Positions 8,118-15,979 of a DNA stretch of 16,034 bases are shown piece after piece. This DNA is from CAYOHP01 sp964403795 [NCBI: uncultured bacterium] (GTDB lineage Bacteria; Muiribacteriota; UBA6191; CAZXTJ01). The notes below the pieces were generated by a model. That model ran no database searches and had not been told where the DNA came from. It saw only the letters and a list, made by a program, of their open reading frames with translations. How positions within the stretch are numbered: position 1 is the stretch's first letter; each line of letters starts with the position of its first letter. Both the position numbers and the translations under genes were made by a program. The DNA lies in contig CAYOHP010000138.1 in the NCBI GenBank assembly GCA_964403795.1, positions 1 through 16,034 of the forward strand, written 5' to 3'.

Positions 8118-8147
8118 ACGATACCACGCCCCCGGGAAGCCCGACAA
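8118..8147 (-). promoter_or_regulatory. Possible sigma-70-type promoter for the rimP operon
   Basis: The minus strand has TTGTCG (8147-8142), an 18-bp spacer and TATCGT (8123-8118), each matching four of six consensus bases. Transcription would start near 8111 and give a leader of roughly 105 bases that includes the terminator-like hairpin. This is a visual match only. Confidence 0.4.
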
Positions 8148-8273
8148 GGTCGCGATTCGCTGCGGGGTCGCCAGCATCGGATCGGCCTAACCGGGTCGAC
8201 TCGCCCGGCCGGACCCCGAGGCGCCTGGGAGGTGAGGCGAGACTTGCTCCCTTGGAAATCCCGGAGGCACCCC

Positions 8274-8570
8274 GCGACTTGCTCGTCCGGCCGGAGGGGG
8301 CTCCGGGGGATCCCTCCCCCGTGACCGCGGCCGGACACCTGGTTCCTTCGTGGCTCGTCACGGTCTGTGCCCACGACGCCTCTGCGAGGAAACTTGCGAC
8401 TTGCTCGTCCGGCCGGAGGGGGCTCCGGGGGATCCCTCCCCCGTGACCGCGGCCGGACACCTGGTTCCTTCGTGGCTCGTCACGGTCTGTGCCCACGACG
8501 CCTCTGCGAGGAAACTTGCGACGCCCTCGTCCGGCCGGAGGGGGCTCCGGGGGATCCCTCCCCCGTGACC
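8274..8570. repeat. 122-bp tandem repeat, two identical copies plus a partial third
   Basis: Copy 1 is 8274-8395 and copy 2 is 8396-8517; they are identical base for base by eye. Copy 3 covers the first 53 bases (8518-8570) with a small TTG to GCC change and ends at the stop codon of the FAD oxidoreductase gene. Each full unit contains an 8-bp inverted repeat GTCCGGCC/GGCCGGAC (8285-8292 with 8329-8336 in copy 1) enclosing GGAGGG/CCCTCC. A second inverted pair, TTCCT-TCGTGG/CCACGA-AGGAA, lies at 8343-8391. Perfect identity suggests a recent duplication or active conversion. I do not recognise the family. Confidence 0.92.
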
Positions 8571-9967
8571 TAGGTCCCGCCCGCCGCTGCCTTGGAGGCC
8601 TCCAGGGAGGCCAGTGCCCGGTCGGCGGCCCGGATCCCGCCCTCCAGGGTGGCCCCGAGGCCAGGCCCCGAGGCCGTCCAGGCTCCGGCCAGGAACAATC
8701 CTCCCGGGGTCCCGGGATCCTGCAGCACTCGCCCCTCCCCGAGTTGCCACCGGGTGACCGCAGGATAGAGCCCACGCGAGGAGAGCCGCAGCAAGGCGGA
8801 AACCAGCTCGGGGTCGTGGTAGCGATGGACCTCTTCGCCGGCATCCACCGCCCCTCCGAGCACGCTGACCACCCGATGGACCACCGCCTTGGCGAGGGCC
8901 TTGCGCCGTAGTCCCCAGCTCCCGCCGGCGGCCGGGAAGTCGAGCGAGGCGGCGATCCGGATCAGGCCGCGCCCGGGAGGGACCACGGTGGGATCGACGG
9001 CCGTCGGATGCACCACCATGACGGTCGACCCGTCCTGGTCCGGGGCCCGGGCACCCCGACCCAATACGGTCAGGTAGGGAAGGCCGGGAGGCGGCGCCTC
9101 GATACCCCTCTGGACCAGGAAGGGGGGGGCCACCAGGCGCATGCCGAGCACCCGCTGGGCCTCCGGGCACTTGATCTCGGCCGGCATCCACTCGCCATAG
9201 ACCGCGGCCGGCGGCGCGGTGGCGACCACGGCTCGCCCCCTGAGTCGGAGACCTGCTGCCAGCTGGACTCCCGCGACCCTCTCGGCCTCGACGAGCAGGT
9301 CGGAGACCCTTGCTCCCATGACGAACTGGACGCCCGCCTTGCGGGCCTCCTCGGCGAGCAGTTCGATCAGGCTCGCGAAGCCGCGGCGGGGCACCCAGGC
9401 TCCCGCCAGGTGGGCCCTGGCCAGCGGCAACTCGAAAGCCGGGACTGCCTGGGGCTCGAGGACCTGGAGACGGGCGAAGGAGTAGACGACCTCCCGGAGG
9501 TCCTCCCTGCGGAGGTGCTCCCGTGCCACGGCGTCGAGGCTGGGGCACTCGGCTCCGTCCGCCTCGTCGAGGGCGCCCACCGCCTCGATGAAGGACCGGT
9601 AGCCCTTGCCCTCACCCGGGAACAGCTCGTCGACGGCTTCGGCTGCGGCCGAGAGATCCTTCGGGAGGACCAGGGTGCGCCCGTCCCCGAACTCGTAGCG
9701 GAGCACGGGATCGACCGGCACCAGTTCGAGCCGGGAAGCGGGATCGACGCCGATCTCCCGGAGGCCGGCCTCCAGCCTGGCCCGATCGTCGATCCAGAGC
9801 GGCCCCAGCTCGACCCGATAGCGTCCGACCGGGCAACCGGCCAGGGCGCCACCGACCCGGGCATTGGCCTCCAGGACCAGGACCTGGGCACCGCCGCGAG
9901 CCAGGCGCGCGGCCGCGGCGAGACCGGAAAGGCCTCCACCCACCACCAGGACGTCCGGGCGATCCAA
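8570..9967 (-). CDS. FAD-dependent oxidoreductase, phytoene desaturase / protoporphyrinogen oxidase-like
   Basis: The 465-residue protein has an N-terminal dinucleotide-binding Rossmann motif, VLVVGGGLSGLAAAARLA, with the glycine motif at residues 10-15 and the ribose-binding acidic residue Glu33 in VLVLEAN, followed by RVGG (37-40). The C-terminal FAD-contacting motif GGLFLAGAWTASGPGLGATLEGGIRAADRAL is of the type found in amine oxidase/CrtI/HpnE-like flavoproteins. The central region includes the substrate-side segment WVPRRGFASLIELLAEEARKAGVQF, which resembles the P-x-G-G-x-x-x-L step in these families. Substrate cannot be decided: a carotenoid or squalene-type desaturase, protoporphyrinogen oxidase or another amine-oxidase-like enzyme all fit. 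The TTG start at 9967 has a strong GAGGAG four to five bases upstream. It follows uvrC by 66 bp, and no terpenoid or haem genes are next to it to settle the role. Confidence 0.87.
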   Translation of the reverse strand: MDRPDVLVVGGGLSGLAAAARLARGGAQVLVLEANARVGGALAGCPVGRYRVELGPLWIDDRARLEAGLREIGVDPASRLELVPVDPVLRYEFGDGRTLVLPKDLSAAAEAVDELFPGEGKGYRSFIEAVGALDEADGAECPSLDAVAREHLRREDLREVVYSFARLQVLEPQAVPAFELPLARAHLAGAWVPRRGFASLIELLAEEARKAGVQFVMGARVSDLLVEAERVAGVQLAAGLRLRGRAVVATAPPAAVYGEWMPAEIKCPEAQRVLGMRLVAPPFLVQRGIEAPPPGLPYLTVLGRGARAPDQDGSTVMVVHPTAVDPTVVPPGRGLIRIAASLDFPAAGGSWGLRRKALAKAVVHRVVSVLGGAVDAGEEVHRYHDPELVSALLRLSSRGLYPAVTRWQLGEGRVLQDPGTPGGLFLAGAWTASGPGLGATLEGGIRAADRALASLEASKAAAGGT

Positions 9968-10002
9968 CCGTCTCCTCAGGACCGGAGTGACGACTCGGGC
10001 TT

Positions 10003-10023
10003 CCGGGAGCGAACCACTCCCGG
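10003..10023. other. Hairpin in the gap between uvrC and the FAD oxidoreductase gene
   Basis: CCGGGAG (10003-10009) and CTCCCGG (10017-10023) form a perfect 7-bp inverted repeat with a 7-base loop in the 66-bp intergenic gap. There is no T-run after it on either strand, so it is not a classical terminator. It may be an mRNA end-stabilising or processing structure. Confidence 0.4.
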
Positions 10024-10033
10024 GCCGACTCCC

Positions 10034-11902
10034 CTACTCCTTCGGCATGGCCGACACAGTACCGGACCCGGCGGGGTGATAGTAGCCGAAAAGCGCGAGG
10101 GCCGCCCGGCGGGTCAGACCCTCCACCGCCAGCAACTCTTCCAGGCTGGCCCGGCGGACCGCCTCGAGGTCCCGGAAATGGCGGAGCAGGACCTTCCTGG
10201 AACCGGGCCCGATCCCGGGAATCCCGTCCAGGCCGCTCTGCAGGCTCCGCCGCTCGCGCCGGATCCGGTGGTGGGCCAGGGCGAACCGGTGGGCCTCGTC
10301 GCGGATCGCCTGGAGCAGGAGCCGGGCCGGATCGTCGGGTGCCAGGAGCTCCCCCTCCCGGTCCCCGGGCCGGTGGATCCGCTCCTCGCGCTTGGCGAGA
10401 CCGACCAGCGGCAGGTCCCCGAGGCCCAATTCCTCGACGAGCACCCGATGGGCCGCCGCCACCTGCCCCGGTCCCCCGTCGACCATCACCAGGTCGGGAA
10501 GTGGCAGCCCCTCGTCCAGCACCCGCCGGTAGCGTCGCCCCACCACCTCCGCCATGCAGGCGAAGTCGTCCTGGCCCTCGACCGTGCGCACCACGAAGCG
10601 CCGGTACTCCGAGCGGGCCATCCGACCGTCGAGTGCGACCACCAGCGAGGCGACCTTCTCGGTCTCCCCCAGGTTGGAGATGTCGAAGCCCTCGATCCGG
10701 GCCGGAGCTTCCTCCAGGCCCAGGACCTCGCGGAGACGCTCCACGGCAGCTTCTCCAGGGCCCTGCCCGCCTTGGCTCTCGAGGTAGCTGGCGGCGTTGC
10801 GGAGCGCCATCTGGACCAGCTCATGACGCCGCCCCCGTTCCGGGACCAGGATCGAGACGGCCCGACCGGAGGCTTTCCGGATCGCCTCCTCCAGGGCGCC
10901 CTGGTCGCGGGGAGGATGGGAGACGAGCACCGCGCCCGGGACCCTGGCCCCGTCGCCGAGGTAGCGGGTGGCGAGGAAGGCGGCCAGCACCTCCGGGAGC
11001 GGTTCGTCGGTGGTGACCATCTCCCTGGAACTCGCCTCCATGCGGCCCTTGCGGTATTGGATCTCCTGGATGCAGGTAGTGGACCCGCGGCGATCCGCGG
11101 CCACCACGTCCTCGTCGAAGGGAGCCCCGGCCGATTGCACCCGGCTCGGCTCCGAGAGTCGGCGCAGGCCTGCGATCCGGTCCCGGAACAGGGCGGCCCG
11201 CTCGAACTCCATGCGACCCGCGGCCTCGGCCATGCGGTTCTCGAGGTCCCTTAGCACCGGCTCCACGTCGCCCCTCAGGAACCGCGCCGCATGGGCCGCC
11301 AGCTCCCGGTAGTCGGTGCCGTCGACCTTGCCCTCGCAGGGACCGGCGCAGCGCCCCACGTGGTAGCTGAGGCACAGGTTCGCCTTCTGGAGCCGGGCGG
11401 AGGGGAAGGAACAGTCGCGGATCGGGAACAGCCCGGTGATCAGCTTCAGGGTCCGGCGCACCGAAGCCGCCGAGGGATAGGGGCCGAGGTAGGTGGCCCC
11501 GTCGTCGAGACGTCGCCGGGTCACCAGGATCCGGGGCCATTCCTCGGCGGTGATCTTGATCATCGGGTAGGACTTGTCGTCCCGGAACGCCACGTTGAAG
11601 CGGGGGCGGTGGCGCTGGATCAGGCGGTACTCGAGGATCAGGGCGTCCGCCTCCCCATCGGTGACGAAGAAGTCCAGGTCCCGGGCCCGTGCCACCAGGC
11701 GTGAGGCCTTGTCCGGCTCCGAGGCGGAGGCCCCGAAGTACGAGAGGACCCGGGCCTTCAGGTCGACCGACTTGCCGACGTAGAGGACCTGTCCCTTGGC
11801 GTCCTTCCACAGGTAGACCCCGGGTCGATGCGGGAAGGTTTCCGCCTTGGCCCGGAGCCGTTCCGCCGCCTCCGGGTCGCTCCCGTCCCGGCGCCGACTC
11901 AC
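10034..11902 (-). CDS. uvrC: Excinuclease ABC subunit C
   Basis: UvrC makes both incisions around a DNA lesion after UvrB is loaded. The 622-residue protein (E. coli 610) has the GIY-YIG 3'-incision nuclease at about 23-100 (RPGVYLWKDAKGQVLYVGKS, G28-Y30 and Y41-G43). A Cys-rich segment (LCLSYHVGRCAGPCEG) follows, then a UVR UvrB-binding motif at about 208-245 (ENRMAEAAGRMEFERAALFRDR). The RNase H-like 5' nuclease comes next (IEGFDISNLGETEKVAS near 404 and MVDGGPGQ near 475), and tandem helix-hairpin-helix motifs lie near 560-605 (GIPGIGPGSRKVLLRHF, LLAVEGLTRRAALAL). The GTG at 11902 overlaps the uvrB stop as GTGA, so the two are translationally coupled. A longer open frame upstream is the uvrB shadow. 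Confidence 0.97.
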   Translation of the reverse strand: MSRRRDGSDPEAAERLRAKAETFPHRPGVYLWKDAKGQVLYVGKSVDLKARVLSYFGASASEPDKASRLVARARDLDFFVTDGEADALILEYRLIQRHRPRFNVAFRDDKSYPMIKITAEEWPRILVTRRRLDDGATYLGPYPSAASVRRTLKLITGLFPIRDCSFPSARLQKANLCLSYHVGRCAGPCEGKVDGTDYRELAAHAARFLRGDVEPVLRDLENRMAEAAGRMEFERAALFRDRIAGLRRLSEPSRVQSAGAPFDEDVVAADRRGSTTCIQEIQYRKGRMEASSREMVTTDEPLPEVLAAFLATRYLGDGARVPGAVLVSHPPRDQGALEEAIRKASGRAVSILVPERGRRHELVQMALRNAASYLESQGGQGPGEAAVERLREVLGLEEAPARIEGFDISNLGETEKVASLVVALDGRMARSEYRRFVVRTVEGQDDFACMAEVVGRRYRRVLDEGLPLPDLVMVDGGPGQVAAAHRVLVEELGLGDLPLVGLAKREERIHRPGDREGELLAPDDPARLLLQAIRDEAHRFALAHHRIRRERRSLQSGLDGIPGIGPGSRKVLLRHFRDLEAVRRASLEELLAVEGLTRRAALALFGYYHPAGSGTVSAMPKE

Positions 11903-13914
11903 GATCCGGGCACACCCGAACGCCGGCGCCCTTCGAGCACCAGGATCCGGTCCCGGTACCGGGCCGCCACCTCGAACCTGAGCTCGGCTGCGGCCTCGTT
12001 CATCTCGGCCCGCAGGAGCTCGATCAGGGCCGGGATCCCACCCGGCTCCGGCTCGAGGGTCAGAGGGTCTTCCACCTCTCCGGGCATGATCGAAGGCGCG
12101 ATCGCCTTGGTGATGGCGGTGGGCACGATCCCGTGGGCCTGGTTGTAGGCGCGCTGGATCTCCCGCCGGCGGTCCGACTCGCGAAGCGTCTGTTCGATCG
12201 CCGCGGTCTTCCGGTCGGCGTACAGGATGACGGTCCCGTGGAGGTTGCGGGCGGCCCTGCCGCAGGTCTGGATCAGGCTGCGGGCGGACCGGAGGAAGCC
12301 CTCCTTGTCGGCGTCGAGCACCGCCACCAGCGAGACCTCGGGCAGGTCGAGACCCTCCCGGAGCAGGTTGATCCCGACCAGGCAGTCGTAGGTCCCGAGC
12401 CGGAGCTCGCGCAGGAGCTCCGCCCGCTCCAGGGTCTTCACGTCGGCGTGCATGTACCGGACCCTGACCCCGAGATCGCGGAGGTACTCGGTCAGGTCCT
12501 CGGCCCCGCGCTTGGTCAGGGTGGTGACCAGGGTCCTCTCCCCGACCTCGGCGCGGGCCCGGATCTCGCCGAGCAGGTCGTCGATCTGGCCCTCGCTCGG
12601 GCGCACCGAGATGGCCGGGTCGATGAGGCCGGTGGGCCGGACGATGAGCTCCACCACGTCCCCCCCGGAATGCCGGGTCTCGAGATCGGCCGGGGTGGCC
12701 GAGACGTAGCACCGCTGGTGGGGGAGAGCCTCGAATTCCTCGAACATCAGCGGTCGGTTGTCGAGCGCCGAGGGGAGCCGGAACCCGAAGTCGACCAGGG
12801 TCTCCTTGCGGGAGCGGTCGCCCCGGTACATCCCCTGGATCTGCGGCAGCGTCACGTGCGACTCGTCCAGGAAAAGGATGGCGTCGGAAGGGAGGTAGCT
12901 GAGCAGGGTATCGGGAGGCTCGCCCTCGCCGCGCCCTGCCAGGTGCCGCGAGTAGTTCTCGATCCCGGAGCAGTATCCGAGCTCTCTCAGTTGTTCGAGG
13001 TCGTAGCGGGTCCTCTCCCCGAGACGCTGGGCCTCCAGCAGCTTGTCGGACCGGCGCAGCACCTCCAGGCGCTCGGCCAGCTCGGCCTCGATCGCCTCCA
13101 GGGCCTTCTCCCGACGATCCTCGGGGACGACATAGTGTTGGGCGGGATAGATCACCAGGCGCTGATGGGTTGCCACCCTCTGGTTGGTGAGCGGATCGAA
13201 CTCGAGGATCGACTCGAGCTCGTCGCCGAAGAACGAGAGCCGGAGCGCCGTCTCCGACCCGATCGGATGCAGCTCGACCACGTCGCCCCGGGCCCGGAAG
13301 GTGCCCCGGGCGAAGGCCAGCTCGTTACGGCTGTACTGGATCTCGACGAGCCGCTCGAGCAACTGGTCGCGGTCCATCTCGAGGCCTACCGAGACCTCCA
13401 CCGCCAGCTCCCGGTAGACGTCCGGGGAACCCAGTCCGTAGATGCAGGAGACCGACGCGATAATCACCGAGTCCCTGCGCTCGAACACGGCCCGGGTGGC
13501 ACGGTGGCGCAGCCGGTCGATGTCCTCGTTGATCTTGGCGTCCTTCTCGATGTAGGTCCCGGTCTCGGGGACGTAGGCCTCCGGCTGGTAGTAGTCGTAG
13601 TACGACACGAAGTACTCGACGGCATTGTCCGGGAGGAACTCCCGGAACTCGTTGTAGAGCTGGGCCGCCAGGGTCTTGTTGTGGGTGAGCACCAGGGCGG
13701 GACGTTGCAGCTCCTCGATCACCTTGGCCATCACGAAGGTCTTGCCCGACCCGGTGACCCCGAGCAGGGTGCGGTGCTTGCCTCCCCCCGCCAGGCTGGC
13801 GGCCAGGCGGCGGATCGCCTGGGGTTGGTGCCCGGCCGGCTCGAAGGGCGCCTGGACGCGAAACGGTTGCGAGCCTCCGTGGCTGGACCGGGAGCCGTCC
13901 CCTGGCGAACTCAC
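11899..13914 (-). CDS. uvrB: Excinuclease ABC subunit B
   Basis: UvrB is the damage-verifying helicase-like ATPase of nucleotide excision repair, which receives DNA from UvrA and recruits UvrC. The 671-residue protein (E. coli 673) has Walker A GVTGSGKT (52-59), preceded by FEPAGHQPQAIRRL. The damage-probing beta-hairpin is Tyr-rich (YYDYYQPEAYVPETGTYIEKD, 105-125). Walker B LDESHVTLPQI lies near 348, followed by SATPADLE and IVRPTGLIDP. The C-terminal helicase motifs include GINLLREGLDLPEVSLVAVLDADKEGF and LIQTCGRAARN, where Cys replaces the usual Ile. A UVR domain ends the protein (IELLRAEMNEAAAELRFEVAARYRDRI). The GTG at 13914 overlaps the recN stop as GTGA. uvrA is not in the window. Confidence 0.98.
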   Translation of the reverse strand: MSSPGDGSRSSHGGSQPFRVQAPFEPAGHQPQAIRRLAASLAGGGKHRTLLGVTGSGKTFVMAKVIEELQRPALVLTHNKTLAAQLYNEFREFLPDNAVEYFVSYYDYYQPEAYVPETGTYIEKDAKINEDIDRLRHRATRAVFERRDSVIIASVSCIYGLGSPDVYRELAVEVSVGLEMDRDQLLERLVEIQYSRNELAFARGTFRARGDVVELHPIGSETALRLSFFGDELESILEFDPLTNQRVATHQRLVIYPAQHYVVPEDRREKALEAIEAELAERLEVLRRSDKLLEAQRLGERTRYDLEQLRELGYCSGIENYSRHLAGRGEGEPPDTLLSYLPSDAILFLDESHVTLPQIQGMYRGDRSRKETLVDFGFRLPSALDNRPLMFEEFEALPHQRCYVSATPADLETRHSGGDVVELIVRPTGLIDPAISVRPSEGQIDDLLGEIRARAEVGERTLVTTLTKRGAEDLTEYLRDLGVRVRYMHADVKTLERAELLRELRLGTYDCLVGINLLREGLDLPEVSLVAVLDADKEGFLRSARSLIQTCGRAARNLHGTVILYADRKTAAIEQTLRESDRRREIQRAYNQAHGIVPTAITKAIAPSIMPGEVEDPLTLEPEPGGIPALIELLRAEMNEAAAELRFEVAARYRDRILVLEGRRRSGVPGS

Positions 13915-15686
13915 CGGCTCTTCCGACCGGAACGGGTCGGCCTGGTCCGCGGTCTCCTGGCCTCGGCACCGGGATCCCGGGCTCCTCCCCCGGCCAGCAG
14001 GTCGCGGGCGAGCCCGAGGCTCTCGGGTCCGGTGTCGCCGGCCAGCATCCTGGCCAGTTCCCGCTCCCGCTCCTCGCCCCGCACCTCCCGGACCGAGACC
14101 CGGGCCCGTCCCGCTTCGACCGTCTTCTCCACCAGCATCTGGTGGTCTCCGGCGGCGGCCAGCGCCGGCAGGTGGGTGACGCACAAGCACTGGCAACGCC
14201 GGCTCACCGCCCGGAGCTTCTCGGCGATTTTCAGGCCGGTGCGTCCCCCGACCCCGGCGTCGATCTCGTCGAAGACCATGATCGGCACCATGTCGAGCTT
14301 GGCCATGGCGGCCTTGAGCCCCAGCATGACCCGGGAGATCTCGCCGCCCGAGGCGATGGCGGCCAGCGTCCCTGGAGGCTCCCCCGGGTTGGTGGAGACG
14401 AGGATCTCCGCCTTCTCGAGTCCGTCGGCCCAGAGGTGGAACGTCCCGGCGGGAGTCCGCAGCCCCTCTCCGGCCTCCTCGCGCACCAGGCGCACCTCGA
14501 CTTGCGCCTCGGGCATGGACAGGTCGGCCAGGTGTTCCTGGATCTGGGAGCCGAGCGCTGCGGCCAGCCGATCCCGGGTCGCGGAGACCTTGGGTGCCAG
14601 GGATTCGAGCTCCACCACCAGCTCGGATCTCCTGCGCTCCAACCCCTCCGCCGCATGGGTCTCGCCCCGGATCTCCTCGAGCCGCTTCCCGAGTTCCTCG
14701 CGGCGGGCCAGGACCTCGACCGAGGTGCGTCCGTACTTCTTGGTGAGGCGATGGATCCGGGCCAACCGGTCCTCGACCTGGCGCATCCGGTCCGGATCGA
14801 GCGAGATGCCCTCGACGTAGCGCACCAGGTCGTCCCGGAGATCGCGTCCCAGGCCGGAGAGCTCCAGACCTCGGGCCGCCAGCTCGTCGAGCCGGGTGCT
14901 GGTCCTGGCCAGTCGCTCCAGCTCGCCGGTGGCGCGCTCCAGGCCGGCCAGGGCCCCGGGAGCCTCGTCGTCCCCCTCGAGGCAAGCCAGAGCCTGGGCC
15001 ACCGCCTCCCGCAGACCTTCGGCCGCGGCCAGGGTCCGGAGCTCGTCCTGCAGCCGGACATCCTCGCCGGGACCGAGCTCGACCTCGTCGATCTCCGCCA
15101 CCTGGTAGGACAGGTGATCCCGCTCGATCTCCCGTCCCCGGGAGGCGTCCTCCGCCTCGGCCAGTTCCCGGTCCACGGTCCGGAACTCGGCAATCCGCTG
15201 GCGGAGCCTGACCACCTGCTCATGGTGGCTCCGATCGCCGAAATCGTCGACCAGCTTCAGGTGCGTGCTGCTGCGGAGGAGCAGCTGGTGGTCATGCTGC
15301 CCGTGGAGGTCGACCAGCAGATCGCCCAGGCCCTCGAGGACCCTGCGGGTCGTCAGGCTGCCGTTCACCAGGCAGCGGTTCTTGGCCTCCCGGGAGAGCT
15401 CCCGGACCACCACGAGCTCCTCCTCGACCGGGAGACCGGAGGCGGACAGGTAGTCCTGGACCTCGCGCTGTCCGCCCACGTCGAAGAGGGCTTCCACCCG
15501 GGCCGCTTCCTGCCCGTGGCGGATGATCGAGGTCTCGGCCCGCTGCCCCAGCACCAGGGCGAAGGCCTCCAGGAGCACGGATTTGCCGGCCCCGGTCTCG
15601 CCGGTGAAGACCACCAGCCCCGACCCGAACTCCAGGGTGAGGCGATCGATCAAGGCGACATTCTGGATCAGCAGGGACCGCAGCAT
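13911..15686 (-). CDS. recN: DNA repair protein RecN
   Basis: RecN is an SMC-like ATPase acting early in recombinational repair of double-strand breaks. In the 591-residue protein, MLRSLLIQNVALIDRLTLEF and Walker A FTGETGAGKS (28-36) are classical RecN. NRCLVNGSLTTRRVL and VDLHGQHDHQLLL follow, then a long Glu/Arg/Leu-rich coiled coil (about 155-380), the ABC signature IASGGEISRVMLGLK (near 440), Walker B VPIMVFDEIDAGVGG (near 470) and the H-loop VTHLPALAAAGDHQ. The last 30 residues are a basic Arg/Pro/Gly tail. ATG at 15686 gives the conserved N-terminus. No Shine-Dalgarno sequence is evident, while a possible promoter lies about 33 bases upstream, so the leader would be short. It is the first gene of the recN-uvrB-uvrC operon. 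Confidence 0.97.
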   Translation of the reverse strand: MLRSLLIQNVALIDRLTLEFGSGLVVFTGETGAGKSVLLEAFALVLGQRAETSIIRHGQEAARVEALFDVGGQREVQDYLSASGLPVEEELVVVRELSREAKNRCLVNGSLTTRRVLEGLGDLLVDLHGQHDHQLLLRSSTHLKLVDDFGDRSHHEQVVRLRQRIAEFRTVDRELAEAEDASRGREIERDHLSYQVAEIDEVELGPGEDVRLQDELRTLAAAEGLREAVAQALACLEGDDEAPGALAGLERATGELERLARTSTRLDELAARGLELSGLGRDLRDDLVRYVEGISLDPDRMRQVEDRLARIHRLTKKYGRTSVEVLARREELGKRLEEIRGETHAAEGLERRRSELVVELESLAPKVSATRDRLAAALGSQIQEHLADLSMPEAQVEVRLVREEAGEGLRTPAGTFHLWADGLEKAEILVSTNPGEPPGTLAAIASGGEISRVMLGLKAAMAKLDMVPIMVFDEIDAGVGGRTGLKIAEKLRAVSRRCQCLCVTHLPALAAAGDHQMLVEKTVEAGRARVSVREVRGEERERELARMLAGDTGPESLGLARDLLAGGGARDPGAEARRPRTRPTRSGRKSR

Positions 15687-15718
15687 GGGAAGGCGGGGGC
15701 AGGACGCTGAACATCCGT

Positions 15719-15747
15719 ATCCTAGTTTGTTGGCAGCTCGCCCGCAA
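15719..15747 (-). promoter_or_regulatory. Possible sigma-70-type promoter for recN
   Basis: The minus strand has TTGCGG (15747-15742), a 17-bp spacer and TAGGAT (15724-15719), lying in a short AT-richer patch in otherwise very GC-rich DNA. Matches are three and four of six. Transcription would start near 15712, about 26 bases before the recN ATG. Lesion-inducible control cannot be judged; I see no clear LexA-type palindrome. Confidence 0.4.
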
Positions 15748-15750
15748 GGG

Positions 15751-15805
15751 GCTCGCTCGCGGGCCTGCTACGCCTGCGCTGCTTCCTCGGGCGGAGCCCG
15801 AGGCG
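15751..15805. repeat. 55-bp palindrome-containing repeat, copy 1
   Basis: Identical to 15980-16034. It starts GCTCGCTCGCGGGCC and contains a perfect 8-bp inverted repeat CCTCGGGC-GGA-GCCCGAGG (15785-15803). It is arranged like REP-type extragenic palindromes, though I do not recognise the family. Confidence 0.88.
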
Positions 15806-15878
15806 CTCCGGCTGCGCATGCCTCGATCCACATCCTGAGCTGAGGAGCCCCTTGCCGCGAGCGCAGCGAGCCCCGGGG

Positions 15879-15905
15879 GGTTTGGGGGGTCGCCCCCCCC
15901 AAACC
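15879..15905. other. 11-bp stem inverted repeat with a G6/C6 core
   Basis: GGTTTGGGGGG (15879-15889) pairs perfectly with CCCCCCAAACC (15895-15905) across a five-base loop. There is no T-run after it on either strand. It could be a cruciform or a strong RNA hairpin. The G-run could also mark a spot prone to sequencing error. Confidence 0.8.
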
Positions 15906-15913
15906 AAGCCGCG

Positions 15914-15976
15914 GCAACCCGCAGGGTTGCTACGGGACGTCGGGGGCGTGGCGTAGCCACGGCCGCGGCGTCCCGT
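15914..15976. other. Cluster of nested inverted repeats
   Basis: GCAACCC-gca-GGGTTGC (15914-15930) is a 7-bp hairpin. It is followed by an 8-bp outer inverted repeat ACGGGACG (15932-15939) with CGTCCCGT (15969-15976). This encloses CGTGGC-gta-GCCACG (15947-15961), a 6-bp hairpin. Confidence 0.8.
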
Positions 15977-15979
15977 GCA

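Larger units (their letters stand above)
8006..8569. other. 564-bp intergenic region between the FAD oxidoreductase gene and rimP
   Basis: From the rimP side this holds the rimP ribosome binding site, a terminator-like hairpin (8058-8084), a possible promoter (8118-8147), a stretch of about 126 bp in which I see nothing definite (8148-8273), and a 122-bp tandem repeat (8274-8570). Short frames are open here on both strands. The 122-bp unit is not a multiple of three, so each repeat copy is read in a different frame, which argues against coding. Confidence 0.8.

Noticed and set aside
8006-8374. N-terminal extension of RimP
   Set aside because: The ATG at 8005 has an excellent Shine-Dalgarno sequence and the extension runs through the terminator-like hairpin and repeat.
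8004-8568. Small plus-strand frames repeating a CSSGRRGLRGIPPP-like ending
   Set aside because: The similarity between these peptides comes from the tandem DNA repeat; the 122-bp period shifts frame, and there is no ribosome binding site pattern or known domain.
8274-8570. CRISPR-like array
   Set aside because: The units are identical along their full 122 bases with no variable spacers, so this is a plain tandem duplication.
8358-9548. 396-codon minus-strand frame running from the FAD oxidoreductase gene into the 122-bp repeat
   Set aside because: It is out of frame with the real oxidoreductase gene, is Gly/Arg/Pro-rich without motifs, and crosses repeats whose period breaks the frame.
11689-14820. 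1043-codon plus-strand open frame opposite uvrC, uvrB and recN
   Set aside because: Same cause: long antisense frame over three well-conserved minus-strand genes, with His/Asp/Leu-rich translation typical of such shadows.
13915-14985. N-terminal extension of UvrB by about 357 residues
   Set aside because: It is an out-of-frame shadow of recN; the start at 13914 gives the normal UvrB length.
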